From: Urechidicola croceus
Lineage (GTDB): Bacteria; Bacteroidota; Bacteroidia; Flavobacteriales; Flavobacteriaceae
Direction: 5' to 3'
DNA: 50,151 bases
NCBI GenBank assembly: GCA_905181865.1
Contig: CAJIZG010000004.1
Location: 457,501-507,651, forward strand
Made by a program: the position numbers and the translations under genes. Below the pieces are notes generated by a model that saw nothing but the letters and a program-made list of their open reading frames with translations, was not told where the DNA came from and ran no database searches. Of this stretch, positions 27,049 through 37,067 are shown piece by piece (position 1 is the first letter of the stretch; every line of letters begins with the position of its first letter).

Positions 27049-28316
27049 TGTTTTTTAATTTCTTTAAAAACTATTCGCCTCTTCGTCATTGCAATATATA
27101 CTTGAGTTATAATCACACAAAGCGGGAAAATATTATAAAATTCATATGAAACTAGAATTATTAATATTGATGTATTTACTACAAATCCTATCATTGTAAC
27201 GTAAACTATCTTTTTACTAATGCTCAACACGAGAAACATTCTTGTATAGAATGCCCCGAATGGTGAGAAAATTAAAGCAACAATAAACAAATTAAAGTAA
27301 TTAATTGAAACTTCGCTATTTTCTAGATTAAGATATTCCAAAATGGAAAATCTAGACACAAACAATATTGCTACAGAAAACAAAACAGCTAAAAAATAAA
27401 CAAATTCAATCTTCCTGAAACTCACTAAAAATTTTTCCTTTACTTTAAACAAAGTAATTAACTTAGGGTATAATACATAGTTCGAAGATGAAATCATAGA
27501 AGTAAAAGCAATGTAAACTTTTTCTGTTACTGAAAACACACCAACAATATAAGGAGATCCAAACAAACCTAAAACAAATGTATTTGTTGTTCCGTAGAAA
27601 CTTACTGCTAAATTAGAAATGAAAGAGTTATAAGATTCTTTAATTATGAATATATTTCTATTAGTGCGTAAATTAGAAAAATCAAACTTTATTTTATATT
27701 TCTTTATTGCAATCACAAACAATATTAACGAAAAAGAAATATAACTTGATATATTAATTATCGCAAATAATAATAAATCTTCTTGAGATTTAATAAAGGT
27801 AAAAACTAATATTAAGTATACTACTTTTGTAATTGAGTTAACAATTGTTATTGTTTTTACATCATTAAAAGCATATACTTGCTGACCCCACCTATTGTAA
27901 ATAGTAACTCTTAATTAAAAACAGATGATTAATAATTCGGAATTATTATTAATTGTAAATACTGATATCACTGTAAAAAAAAATAAAGCCGAAAACAAGA
28001 CTAAAGTTAATTTCGCCACAAACATCATTGAAAAAATAGATGAATTGACGTTTTTAATTTTACAGTAATTTAGTATATGTTTCGTTACAGAAATGTCAAA
28101 ACCAAAATCTACTATTATTTTAAAATAAGAGGCAAATGCAAATGCAAATGCAAATTTTCCATATTCCTCTAATCCTAAAGTTAAAATTAAATAAGGAATC
28201 AAGATAAATGGAATTAGATAACTAATTCCATTATTCAAATATTGAAAAACTAGATTAGTTATAGAAGTTTTATTATTAGTTATTATTAGTTTTAATTTTT
28301 CTTTAAAAACACCCAT
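27042..28316 (-). pseudogene. Wzx-type oligosaccharide flippase, interrupted
   Basis: The N-terminal piece, from MGVFKEKLKLII (ATG 28316, just behind the previous stop), holds the first four helices: FQYLNNGISYLIPFILIPYL and ILTLGLEEYGKFAFAFAFA. It stops after ELLIICF near 27915. The frame past the stop reads LRVTIYNRWGQQVYAFNDV and then KTITIVNSITKVVYLILVF, back in flippase sequence, and is open into 27722-27042. So the gene is broken once by a stop and a short foreign-looking piece. The family (about 410-480 aa) flips lipid-linked repeat units across the inner membrane. If real, the locus lacks its flippase. Confidence 0.75.
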
Positions 28317-28317
28317 G

Positions 28318-29592
<1,275 letters not shown>

Positions 29593-29595
29593 TTT

Positions 29596-30588
<993 letters not shown>

Positions 30589-30765
30589 TTATTTTTTCTC
30601 GACTACAACCGGCAGTCACTTTTTCTTTTTTTAAAGTTTGATTCGTTTGTGACTTCATCGGTCGGTTCGTTATTTATTGCTTGCAAATTGGGTAACAATT
30701 TCTGAATTTTAATAACTAATAGTAACTATTTTAGAGCTCTACACTTCAATCGCTTAAAGTTTTCA

Positions 30766-30796
30766 CGGCTTCGCCGCTGGGAGTTACATGACTCCC
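30766..30796 (-). promoter_or_regulatory. Tandem hairpins in the leader of the minus-strand EPS operon
   Basis: Two stems lie close together in the 314-bp gap between the regulator and the epimerase gene: CGGC-TTC-GCCG (30766-30776) and GGGAGT-TACATG-ACTCCC (30779-30796). They would be in the untranslated leader, about 190 bases before ATG 30579. Leader hairpins are where RfaH/UpxY-type antiterminators act. A UpxY-like gene exists nearby but is truncated. The remaining gap shows no gene. Confidence 0.4.
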
Positions 30797-30848
30797 TGTT
30801 GGTTACACATACATACAGCCATAAATATAGCTCTATTTTATAAATTTT

Positions 30849-30881
30849 AAAGTCCCTTGTTCTAATAGAGTAGGGGACTTT
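30849..30881 (-). terminator. Terminator of the membrane regulator gene
   Basis: AAAGTCCC (30849-30856) pairs with GGGACTTT (30874-30881), 8 bp, followed on the minus strand by an A/T-rich tract, 13 bases past the stop at 30894. T-rich sequence lies on the plus side too. Confidence 0.6.
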
Positions 30882-30893
30882 GGTTTTTGTCTT

Positions 30894-32216
30894 TTATAAT
30901 ATGAACTCCGTTCTAAAATTTGAATAATAGATCAACATTCGTTGGTCTTTTAAACTCTTTTTAGAATTAATAAAATTCTTTACCCCCATAACACTAGATA
31001 CTTTCTGGTTAAGGGATTCTACAATTTCTATTTTTCTTCGATTGTTTTGAGCAACACTCAATTCCGTATCATATATTTTTTTAAGAAGGGTTTTAGATTC
31101 TATTCGTTTATTATACAAGATTAAATTTAGAATCATTAACTCGTTTTTTGAAAGTGGGTAGTGCACTCTGTTAAATCGGAAGCCGGTTTCTGAAAGTCGT
31201 GGACGTTTTCGGTTTTTGGAATATAGGAACAACACAACTATAAAGAGGATAATAAGGGCGACTCCAGTAAATTGTCTTAAATCAGCAAACAGCAGATTGG
31301 TGTCTATGTACATTGTCCCTTGTTCAATCAAATCAGTAGTTAGGTAATCAGCTAGGCTGAGTCCAATCAGCTGATTGTTTCTATAGTTGTAAAGACTGTC
31401 ATTGGCCACAAACCCTGTATTAAATCCCAAAGTTGGGTTGAGGCCTTTCAATTGACTTATTTTATTGTTGTTATAGTCGTAAATAAAATTATTGAATTCC
31501 TCATTTTTAGCAAGATGACGTCCGTTTCCTATATCCAATATTAGTTCCTTTGATCTGGTATTAAACTTTGCGACCCCTAAGTTTGTCCACAACTTATTCT
31601 TAAAATTAAAGCGCCAAACATTATCGTTATTAGTTGCTAGTGCTGATTTTGGATCAGACTTAAGACCACCTGAAAAATAAAAATAGTCATTTGAATAAGT
31701 TGAATTTACATCACTTACTCCAGGGGGAAAGTGCGTTCTATAGTTAATGGGGTAGTATTCCCATTCCCTACTTGTTTCAGAGTAATAAGTAAAAAAATTT
31801 CGCCTGCTCCAATACCCATAGCCACCAAATTTCATTAAAGTGTCGTTACGAACAAACACAGTCGATTGGTTGGTCATTTTATGATTATAGGACTTGTCAG
31901 CTCTTTTGAATGTATCATTTTTAACTTTCCAAACCATGCCGCCACCTCGGCTCACTATTACCGGTGCGTCATTTTGAAAAACCAACTTAATACTTTTGTT
32001 TGGATAGCGTTTATCAAATAAAAAAGAATCTAATAATATATTCTTGTAATTCTTTTTTAAAATATAGTCCCCATTCTTTACATAAAAGAAGCGGTCATCA
32101 TTGCCCAATACGCTGCTAGGCTGTGAAGTTTCTTTAGCTAAGTCATCTGTATTATTTTGACTAAATAAGACGTAGTTAAAACTAAAAACTAATAAAATTA
32201 ATACTCTTATTTTCAT
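30894..32216 (-). CDS. Membrane-spanning protein: kelch-like periplasmic domain plus C-terminal winged-helix-like domain
   Basis: 440 aa. Signal peptide MKIRVLILLVFSFNYVLFS. A periplasmic domain of about 300 residues follows, with kelch/propeller-like repeats (MKFGGYGYWSRRNFFTYYS, DYFYFSGGLKSDPKSALATN, WRFNFKNKLWTNLG). One membrane helix lies near 315-335 (FTGVALIILFIVVLFLYS). The cytoplasmic tail has a winged-helix-like region: LSKNELMILNLILYNKRIES, LLKKIYDTELS, NQKVSSVMGVKNFI. The tail resembles the OmpR-type C-terminal DNA-binding fold in pattern only. The layout suggests a one-component transmembrane regulator sensing something in the periplasm. It lies immediately upstream of the EPS operon, so it is a candidate regulator. 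Function is inferred, not recognised. Confidence 0.55.
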   Translation of the reverse strand: MKIRVLILLVFSFNYVLFSQNNTDDLAKETSQPSSVLGNDDRFFYVKNGDYILKKNYKNILLDSFLFDKRYPNKSIKLVFQNDAPVIVSRGGGMVWKVKNDTFKRADKSYNHKMTNQSTVFVRNDTLMKFGGYGYWSRRNFFTYYSETSREWEYYPINYRTHFPPGVSDVNSTYSNDYFYFSGGLKSDPKSALATNNDNVWRFNFKNKLWTNLGVAKFNTRSKELILDIGNGRHLAKNEEFNNFIYDYNNNKISQLKGLNPTLGFNTGFVANDSLYNYRNNQLIGLSLADYLTTDLIEQGTMYIDTNLLFADLRQFTGVALIILFIVVLFLYSKNRKRPRLSETGFRFNRVHYPLSKNELMILNLILYNKRIESKTLLKKIYDTELSVAQNNRRKIEIVESLNQKVSSVMGVKNFINSKKSLKDQRMLIYYSNFRTEFIL

Positions 32217-32295
32217 GAGACCAATATATAATTAATAATTGTATTAACTTGTACTTTATTAGATTACATTTACAATATTTTAAGATTAGATACTC

Positions 32296-33372
32296 ATGTA
32301 CACAATACCCTTTATTTTTTGTTTTATTATAGTTATTATGATGATTGGAGTGGTCATGATCAACTCATTCAGACGCTTTATAATAAAGTACCGTATTTTT
32401 GGTAAAACTAAAAAAAGAGATTTTCACAAATACCCCATACCAAATTCCTGTGGCGTCGTGTTTTTGTTTTTATTTACCTTAGGACTTATCATTCAAGAGC
32501 CTTTTATTGAAAAAACGGATTTAATAGGCTTTATCGCGGGTGGTTTTATAATTTGTGTTACTGGCTTTTGGGATGATTTAAAAATAATGAGCCCTTATAA
32601 GAAAATATTTTACCAGCTAATAGCGGTAGTTTTTATCGTTGTACATAACGGTTTGGTAATTCATAATCTATATGGATTTTTAGGGATAGAAACTATGAAT
32701 CCCATTGTTGGCTTAGTGTTTACTACGTTTATTGGCGTTTTTATGATAAACGCGTTTAATTTAATAGACGGAATTGATGGCTTGGCAGCTATAACTGCTA
32801 TTATTTCTTTTGCAGCCTTTTCGATTGTTTTTTGGTTATTGGACTATAAAGGTTATTTTGGAATTTGTTTTTTAATGATTGGGATTATTGCATCCTATTT
32901 GCCTTTTAATTTTAGTAAAAAGCGTAAAGTCTTCATGGGGGATTCTGGCTCTATGTTTATTGGTTATATTTTATTTATAATGTCTATGCTTGTTGTTAAT
33001 ACTAATGCACCAATTATTGACAATTTGTTATTTGATCGTGCAGTTCTTCCAGTTGTACCTCTAGTTATTTTTTGTATCCCAATCATTGACACAGCGAGTA
33101 TCTATTTGTATCGACTTTCAATTGGAAAAAGTCCCTTCTCACCTGATAAACTTCACATACATCATTTATTTCTTTTGTTTACCAAGTCTCATTTATTATC
33201 AACGTTAATGATGAGCGCCTTTTTAATTTTTGTTATTATTTCATTCTCTTTAATGGTTTCAAGAACAACCACAGTATTTTTTATTAGTTCATATTTTGCT
33301 TTGTTCTTTAGTATGGTTTTAGTCACCATCCTTATTAGAATTTATAGCAAGGAACAACTCAATAAATTGTAA
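32296..33372 (+). CDS. WecA/MraY-family undecaprenyl-phosphate sugar-1-phosphate transferase
   Basis: 358 aa polytopic protein with the family's catalytic motifs: FWDDLKIMSPYKKIFYQLIA (DD motif), MINAFNLIDGIDGLAAITAI (NxxNxxDGIDGL motif), RKVFMGDSGSMFIGYIL and the HIHHLFL histidine motif, with ten or so helices. It transfers a HexNAc-1-phosphate (usually GlcNAc) from UDP-sugar to undecaprenyl phosphate at the inner face of the membrane. The cluster therefore has two possible initiating enzymes, this and the broken PglC-like one. It is divergent from the regulator gene and convergent with the UpxY-like gene; intact. Confidence 0.88.
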   Translation: MYTIPFIFCFIIVIMMIGVVMINSFRRFIIKYRIFGKTKKRDFHKYPIPNSCGVVFLFLFTLGLIIQEPFIEKTDLIGFIAGGFIICVTGFWDDLKIMSPYKKIFYQLIAVVFIVVHNGLVIHNLYGFLGIETMNPIVGLVFTTFIGVFMINAFNLIDGIDGLAAITAIISFAAFSIVFWLLDYKGYFGICFLMIGIIASYLPFNFSKKRKVFMGDSGSMFIGYILFIMSMLVVNTNAPIIDNLLFDRAVLPVVPLVIFCIPIIDTASIYLYRLSIGKSPFSPDKLHIHHLFLLFTKSHLLSTLMMSAFLIFVIISFSLMVSRTTTVFFISSYFALFFSMVLVTILIRIYSKEQLNKL

Positions 33373-33744
33373 TATTTTCCCACGTTCACTAAATTCGTCA
33401 AGTTTCTTGGGTGTTTCTGCATTTTTGTCTAACAGCACAGCTGCACAAAATGAGACCAATTAAAACGGAATGTTATTTAGGAAAGTACTTAATCTCTGCA
33501 GGTTTGCTTGGACTCAATTATTGTGGACTAGCAGTTTTATAGCGGTCAATCGGTTCCGTGAAACGATAGTAGTTATTTTCTTGTTAGGTGCTTTCCATTT
33601 TAGTGTGCCACTTCACTGACCTTTGGGTCTCTATATTCCAATCGCCTTTAGTATTTCGCTATTAATAGGAACAGCATTTTTAGTTAGCTGTTTCACTTTG
33701 TTTTATCCATTGTTTTAAGACAATTTTCCTCTCTCTTGAAATCG
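33373..33744. other. Gap with decayed coding remnants
   Basis: The region after the WecA-like stop has no intact gene. On the plus strand, pieces such as LGKYLISAGLLGLNYCG and PLGLYIPIAFSISLLIGTAF look like membrane-protein remnants separated by stops. The family is not recognised; an acyltransferase-like end is conceivable. Confidence 0.3.
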
Positions 33745-33778
33745 CCGCTATTATTCTCATTAATGAGAATAATAGCGG
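33745..33778. terminator. Perfect 34-bp palindrome between convergent genes
   Basis: Seventeen bases (CCGCTATTATTCTCATT) are followed at once by their exact reverse complement. It lies 20 bp past the stop of the UpxY-like gene and between two convergent transcription units, as expected for a bidirectional terminator. There is essentially no loop and only a weak T-run on either side, so cruciform-type DNA or a protein site is also possible. Confidence 0.6.
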
Positions 33779-33798
33779 TTCATTAGAGGGCCTGATTT

Positions 33799-34247
33799 TT
33801 ACGACTTAATTGTGAGTTTAAGGGTGCATCCTAATGTATCTAATTTGACCCAGCATACGGCGTTGGATACTTTATCAACAATCCCTTTAAGGCCTTTAAA
33901 ACCATAAGAAGTCAAATCTATTTCAATACCTTTTACAAGCAAAGAGACCTCGTGATCAATCACTCGAGTGTTTTCTGTAATGGCTCGTAATTGTTTTATC
34001 TCTATTTCCCTGACAATGGCTGGTTTTCGTTGTTCAAACAAATACTTGACGGTTCCGGGGATTTGAAAGACTTGATCACGGAGCTTCTCTTCGGTTTTTA
34101 CTAACACTATTTTTGGTAACAAAGGGGTAATGACTTTCTTTTTTCTGTCCTTCCATTGCTTCAAAACTACGTGTGTGGGGCTATATGCTTTTATATCCAA
34201 ATTTAGCTCGTTTATGTAATCTTGAATGATGATTTCACGCTTTGATA
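33799..34247 (-). pseudogene. UpxY/NusG-like antiterminator, 5' end removed by the IS junction
   Basis: The frame is open from the junction and reads SKREIIIQDYINELNLD, then AYSPTHVVLKQWKDRKKKVI and PLLPKIVLVKTEEKLRDQVF. IPGTVKYLFEQRKPAIVREI and a C-terminal KOW-like part (DLTSYGFKGLKGIVDKVSNA) follow. This is the NGN-KOW architecture of UpxY/LoaP/RfaH-type specialised NusG proteins, which let RNA polymerase read through long polysaccharide operons. The usual first 12-15 residues (WYVLYVKS-like) are missing because foreign DNA begins at 34246. An internal Met at 34200 could start a 133-aa product that lacks the first strand. Probably inactive, which would matter for EPS expression. Confidence 0.75.
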
Positions 34248-34293
34248 TTAATAAAAGACAAACTAAAAGACACGGGAGTTTGTATAATTAACA
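34246..34293 (+). repeat. 48-bp methyltransferase fragment attached to the left end of IS copy B
   Basis: This stretch appears identical to 8296-8343, the part of the ParB/methyltransferase gene just left of IS copy A. It joins UpxY-like sequence on its left and the IS end on its right. The IS thus brought 48 bp of its former neighbour with it, or the two loci were joined by recombination. Confidence 0.85.
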
Positions 34294-34378
34294 TGTATAA
34301 CGTCAGCAAAAAGTGAACTAATTATCACTTTAATATAAGAGATAGGTTTTATTATTTTTACAAACCTTTAAATCTTAA

Positions 34379-34729
34379 ATGATGAAAAACAAGAAAAGTG
34401 CCAGTGCTTTAATTAGCGACTTAAAACGTAAGACAAGAAAAGCTTACAATTCAGAAGACAAAATCAGGATTATTATTGAAGGAATGCGTGGTGAAACGAC
34501 CATTGCAGAATTGTGTCGAAAAGAAAGCATCCATCAAGCTAATTACTACAAATGGTCCAAAGATTTCATGGAAGCAGGAAAGCGCAGGCTAAATGGAGAT
34601 ACGATGCGAGAAGCTAACACATCGGAGGTTCACGAACTCAAAGGTGAGAATGGTACTTTAAAAGAGTTGGTTGCAGAGCTTTCTCTAGAAGTTCGGTTTC
34701 TGAAAAAAAACTTACGTGGAGACGAGTAA
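34379..34729 (+). CDS. IS3-family transposase OrfA (copy B)
   Basis: 116 aa, identical in sequence to the OrfA at 8429. HTH at ETTIAELCRKESIHQANYYK, C-terminal leucine-rich coiled coil, and the slippery A AAA AAC at 34705-34711 for -1 shifting into OrfB. Confidence 0.92.
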   Translation: MMKNKKSASALISDLKRKTRKAYNSEDKIRIIIEGMRGETTIAELCRKESIHQANYYKWSKDFMEAGKRRLNGDTMREANTSEVHELKGENGTLKELVAELSLEVRFLKKNLRGDE

Positions 34730-34743
34730 AAAGAGAGAAGTAT

Positions 34744-35709
34744 ATGCACTATAGTCAATCAGAAAAGTACGAAATGATACAACTTGTTGAGCAGTCTGAT
34801 CTTGGAATAAACCGAACACTCAAAGAGCTTAAAATCAATAAGACAACCTTTTATAATTGGTATAATTTATATACCCAAAAAGGCTTTGAAGGTCTAGCTC
34901 GTAAGAAATCAGAGAGAGTTGGGACGTGGAATAAGATAAATATCGTCGATAGAGACAAAGTAGTTGAAATTGCGTTAGAAAAGCCTGAGTTATCTTCTAG
35001 GGAGGTTGCTTGGCATATTACGGATAATTACAACTATTATATCAGCGAGTCAAGTGTCTATCGGATTTTAAAGGAAAATGGATTCATATCATCGCCTTCA
35101 TTTAGAATAATGAGTGCTTCGGATAGTTTTCACGATAAAACAACTGCCGTGAATCAAATGTGGCAAACTGATTTTACTTATTTCAAAATATTTGGTTGGG
35201 GTTGGTATTATTTATCAACTATTTTGGATGATTACAGTCGTTACATTGTTACATGGAAGCTTTGTTCAACAATGAGAGCAGAAGATGTCACCAATACAAT
35301 CGATGCAGCTATTGCATTTTCTGGAGTTAATGAAAAATCAATGCCTAGGTTGTTGTCAGATAATGGGTCTTGTTACATCTCACACGAGTTAGCAGACTAT
35401 ATCGGAGAGAAAAATATGAAACATATCAGAGGAAGACCATTACATCCTCAAACTCAGGGCAAAATTGAACGTTATCATAGATCAATGAAAAACATTGTAA
35501 AACTTGATAATTACTTTAGCCCTGGACAATTAGAAGAAAAAATGAAAGAATTTGTTCAGTATTACAATTATGAACGCTATCATGAATCTTTGAAAAATGT
35601 AACTCCAGCAGAAGTATATTTTGGAACAGCCGAAAGAAAATTAAGAAAACGCAAAATGACAAAAAATAGCACTTTGAAAGCTAGAAAAAAACAGTATCAA
35701 AATTTTTAA
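34744..35709 (+). CDS. IS3-family transposase OrfB, DDE domain (copy B)
   Basis: 321 aa with Asp143, Asp206 and Glu242 as the catalytic triad. It has HPQTQGKIERYH around the Glu, which is the consensus form; copy A has Asn in place of this Thr. This copy therefore looks like the parental or more likely active version. Confidence 0.92.
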   Translation: MHYSQSEKYEMIQLVEQSDLGINRTLKELKINKTTFYNWYNLYTQKGFEGLARKKSERVGTWNKINIVDRDKVVEIALEKPELSSREVAWHITDNYNYYISESSVYRILKENGFISSPSFRIMSASDSFHDKTTAVNQMWQTDFTYFKIFGWGWYYLSTILDDYSRYIVTWKLCSTMRAEDVTNTIDAAIAFSGVNEKSMPRLLSDNGSCYISHELADYIGEKNMKHIRGRPLHPQTQGKIERYHRSMKNIVKLDNYFSPGQLEEKMKEFVQYYNYERYHESLKNVTPAEVYFGTAERKLRKRKMTKNSTLKARKKQYQNF

Positions 35710-35774
35710 CTAAATTAGCAGAAACCTCTCTTAAATTTTGAGCGAAAAAGTTCATTTTTATTTGACTACATACA

Positions 35775-35866
35775 AATTATATGAATATGGGTATGAAAAT
35801 CACCCGCAGGAAATACTTTGCAATTCTCTCTCTAAAACACTAAGTAAGGTCTATTTGAATAAATAA
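35775..35866 (+). pseudogene. C-terminal remnant of a second zinc-peptidase gene
   Basis: From the IS boundary the frame reads YEYGYENHPQEILCNSLSKT and LSKVYLNK, then stop. The peptidase at 5840-6289 ends YGYENHPQEIICNTMGKT and LTKLYLKNN, so this is a diverged homologue. The HExxH part is gone. The difference shows the second module came from a related element, not from simple duplication of the first. Confidence 0.8.
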
Positions 35867-35872
35867 TTAAAA

Positions 35873-35894
35873 CTTCCTTTTATTTCAAAGGAAG
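35873..35894 (+). terminator. Hairpin after the peptidase remnant
   Basis: CTTCCTTT (35873-35880) pairs with AAAGGAAG (35887-35894). It is in the same position as the different hairpin at 6292-6319 in the first module, so structure is kept while sequence differs. Confidence 0.55.
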
Positions 35895-36002
35895 GTCAAT
35901 ATCCCAACCAATCGTGCCGATAAGAGTTTAATGTAATACATTGATCAAAATCAGGGATCCAACAGCTCCAATCGAGAATTAGTGATCATTCCTGTAGGTA
36001 CT

Positions 36003-36219
36003 TTATATTTTTGAACTGTGAAATTTATTACGACAAAAAGTTACCAACTCATCTAAGAAAATTACCTTTTTAGCATCTAATTCGTGTTCTTGTAGAATAT
36101 TTAATCGTTCTTTAAAAAAATCATTTAATAACTCCATATTAGATGGATTATTAAACCCACAATTGATTAAGTATTGGTTATAATACTCGTAGGTCTAATT
36201 TATTTTTTCCTTTTAGCAT
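36003..36219 (-). pseudogene. Small unknown gene, frameshifted copy B
   Basis: Homologue of the 68-aa gene at 6430-6636. After MLKGKNKLD one extra base shifts the frame; the remainder reads YEYYNQYLINCGFNNPSN, MELLNDFFKERLNIL and EHELDAKKVIFLDEL to the stop at 36003. Amino-acid changes between copies are mostly conservative, which suggests selection until recently. Its ATG overlaps the end of the RHH gene as in copy A. Confidence 0.7.
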
Positions 36220-36376
36220 CTTCTTTTATTTTATTTAATTTATCGATTACAGATTCTCTGATTAGATCTGAAGTTGTATATCTACTGTTGATTTTCGTTA
36301 TCACACAATCCATCAAATTCTTGAATTGATTTTCTGTTATCCGAACGATTACTCGTTTTGATTTTCTTTCTTTCAT
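36200..36376 (-). CDS. Ribbon-helix-helix DNA-binding protein (copy B)
   Basis: 58 aa, MKERKSKRVIVRITENQF, then NLMDCVITKINSRYTTSDLI and RESVIDKLNKIKEDAKRKK. Compared with the 55-aa copy at 6617-6784 it has a changed, three-residue-longer turn between the helices but keeps the DNA-binding strand (KRVIVRIT) exactly. The intact frame and conserved strand suggest it still binds the same operator. Divergent from the 164-aa gene, as in copy A. Confidence 0.75.
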   Translation of the reverse strand: MKERKSKRVIVRITENQFKNLMDCVITKINSRYTTSDLIRESVIDKLNKIKEDAKRKK

Positions 36377-36413
36377 ACAATGTGTTTCCTTATAAATATC
36401 ATAAAATTAAAAA

Positions 36414-36524
36414 TATGTCAGACAACTTTTATTAAAAAAATGTTGATTAACCTCCTAAAATTCTTTAGGAAGTAAAAAAAAATATAAAAATATTTGGACA
36501 AGTATATGTCATTTTATATATTTG
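36414..36524. promoter_or_regulatory. Divergent control region, copy B
   Basis: TTTG 36493-36496, 20 nt, TATATTTG 36517-36524, with ATG at 36529. TATGTCA at 36414-36420 and 36505-36511, and the GACA/TGTC inverted repeat in the spacer, are all kept as in copy A although the flanking RHH genes have diverged. This is good evidence that the elements are functional. Confidence 0.6.
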
Positions 36525-36528
36525 CCAT

Positions 36529-37023
36529 ATGAAACATTCAAAATTCATAAATCTCGATTACAAAAGTCTTATTGATTTGTTTAAAATCAATAGATCAAAA
36601 AAGTTAATGGAGACAGAAGTCAAGATGAAAGGTGGTATCCACAAACTTGACCCTCTTAAAGCTGGTTCTAAATCTGATTTTGACGAACTTGAAGATAAAT
36701 TGCAAAAGGTTTTATCATATTTGGATGAAAAAAAAGAGGTTTTCAGTCAATTAGATGAATTAGTAAAAGATTTCGAGCAGCATCAGGTATTAATGAACCC
36801 TACCATTCATGTTGCGAGGACAAAGGACAAAAAAACTGAAATTGAATATTTTACTGCTAAAACATTTTTTCCATTAACAGGTGGTAAAAGAAAAGAAGTG
36901 AAAATTCACTTGGGACGTGCGGATAATTATAATTTTGATACCCAAAATAAACAAGCTAAAAGAGATGCTACTATAAAAATGAGACAAACAATCGCAAGAA
37001 GATTAAGAGAAGGTAGCTTATAA
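36529..37023 (+). CDS. Conserved element protein of unknown function (164 aa, copy B)
   Basis: Same length as the protein at 6937. The first 60 residues differ at about a dozen positions (INRSKKLMETE versus IDKSKKFIETE). From residue 61 on they are identical. The abrupt change marks the edge of a homogenised block. Basic C-terminus KRDATIKMRQTIARRLREG. No family recognised. Confidence 0.7.
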   Translation: MKHSKFINLDYKSLIDLFKINRSKKLMETEVKMKGGIHKLDPLKAGSKSDFDELEDKLQKVLSYLDEKKEVFSQLDELVKDFEQHQVLMNPTIHVARTKDKKTEIEYFTAKTFFPLTGGKRKEVKIHLGRADNYNFDTQNKQAKRDATIKMRQTIARRLREGSL

Positions 37024-37035
37024 TTTTTTTACTCT

Positions 37036-37062
37036 AAAACTATGTCACATAAATAAATTAAC
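37036..37062 (+). promoter_or_regulatory. Repeated 5' motif, copy B
   Basis: AAAACTATGTCA, 5 nt, ATAAATTAAC, 5 nt, then ATG 37068. Identical to 7444-7470 and closely similar to 38569-38595. Confidence 0.5.
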
Positions 37063-37067
37063 ATATA

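Larger units (their letters stand above)
34294..35774 (+). mobile_element. IS3-family insertion sequence, copy B (1481 bp)
   Basis: Same length, terminal repeats and orientation as copy A at 8344-9824. The right end abuts the C-terminus of a diverged zinc-peptidase gene; the left end carries the 48-bp fragment. I see no target duplication. The only protein difference from A is Thr at OrfB residue 237 (base C at 35453), the family-typical residue. Together the two copies bracket about 24.5 kb containing the whole polysaccharide cluster in direct orientation. Confidence 0.9.
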
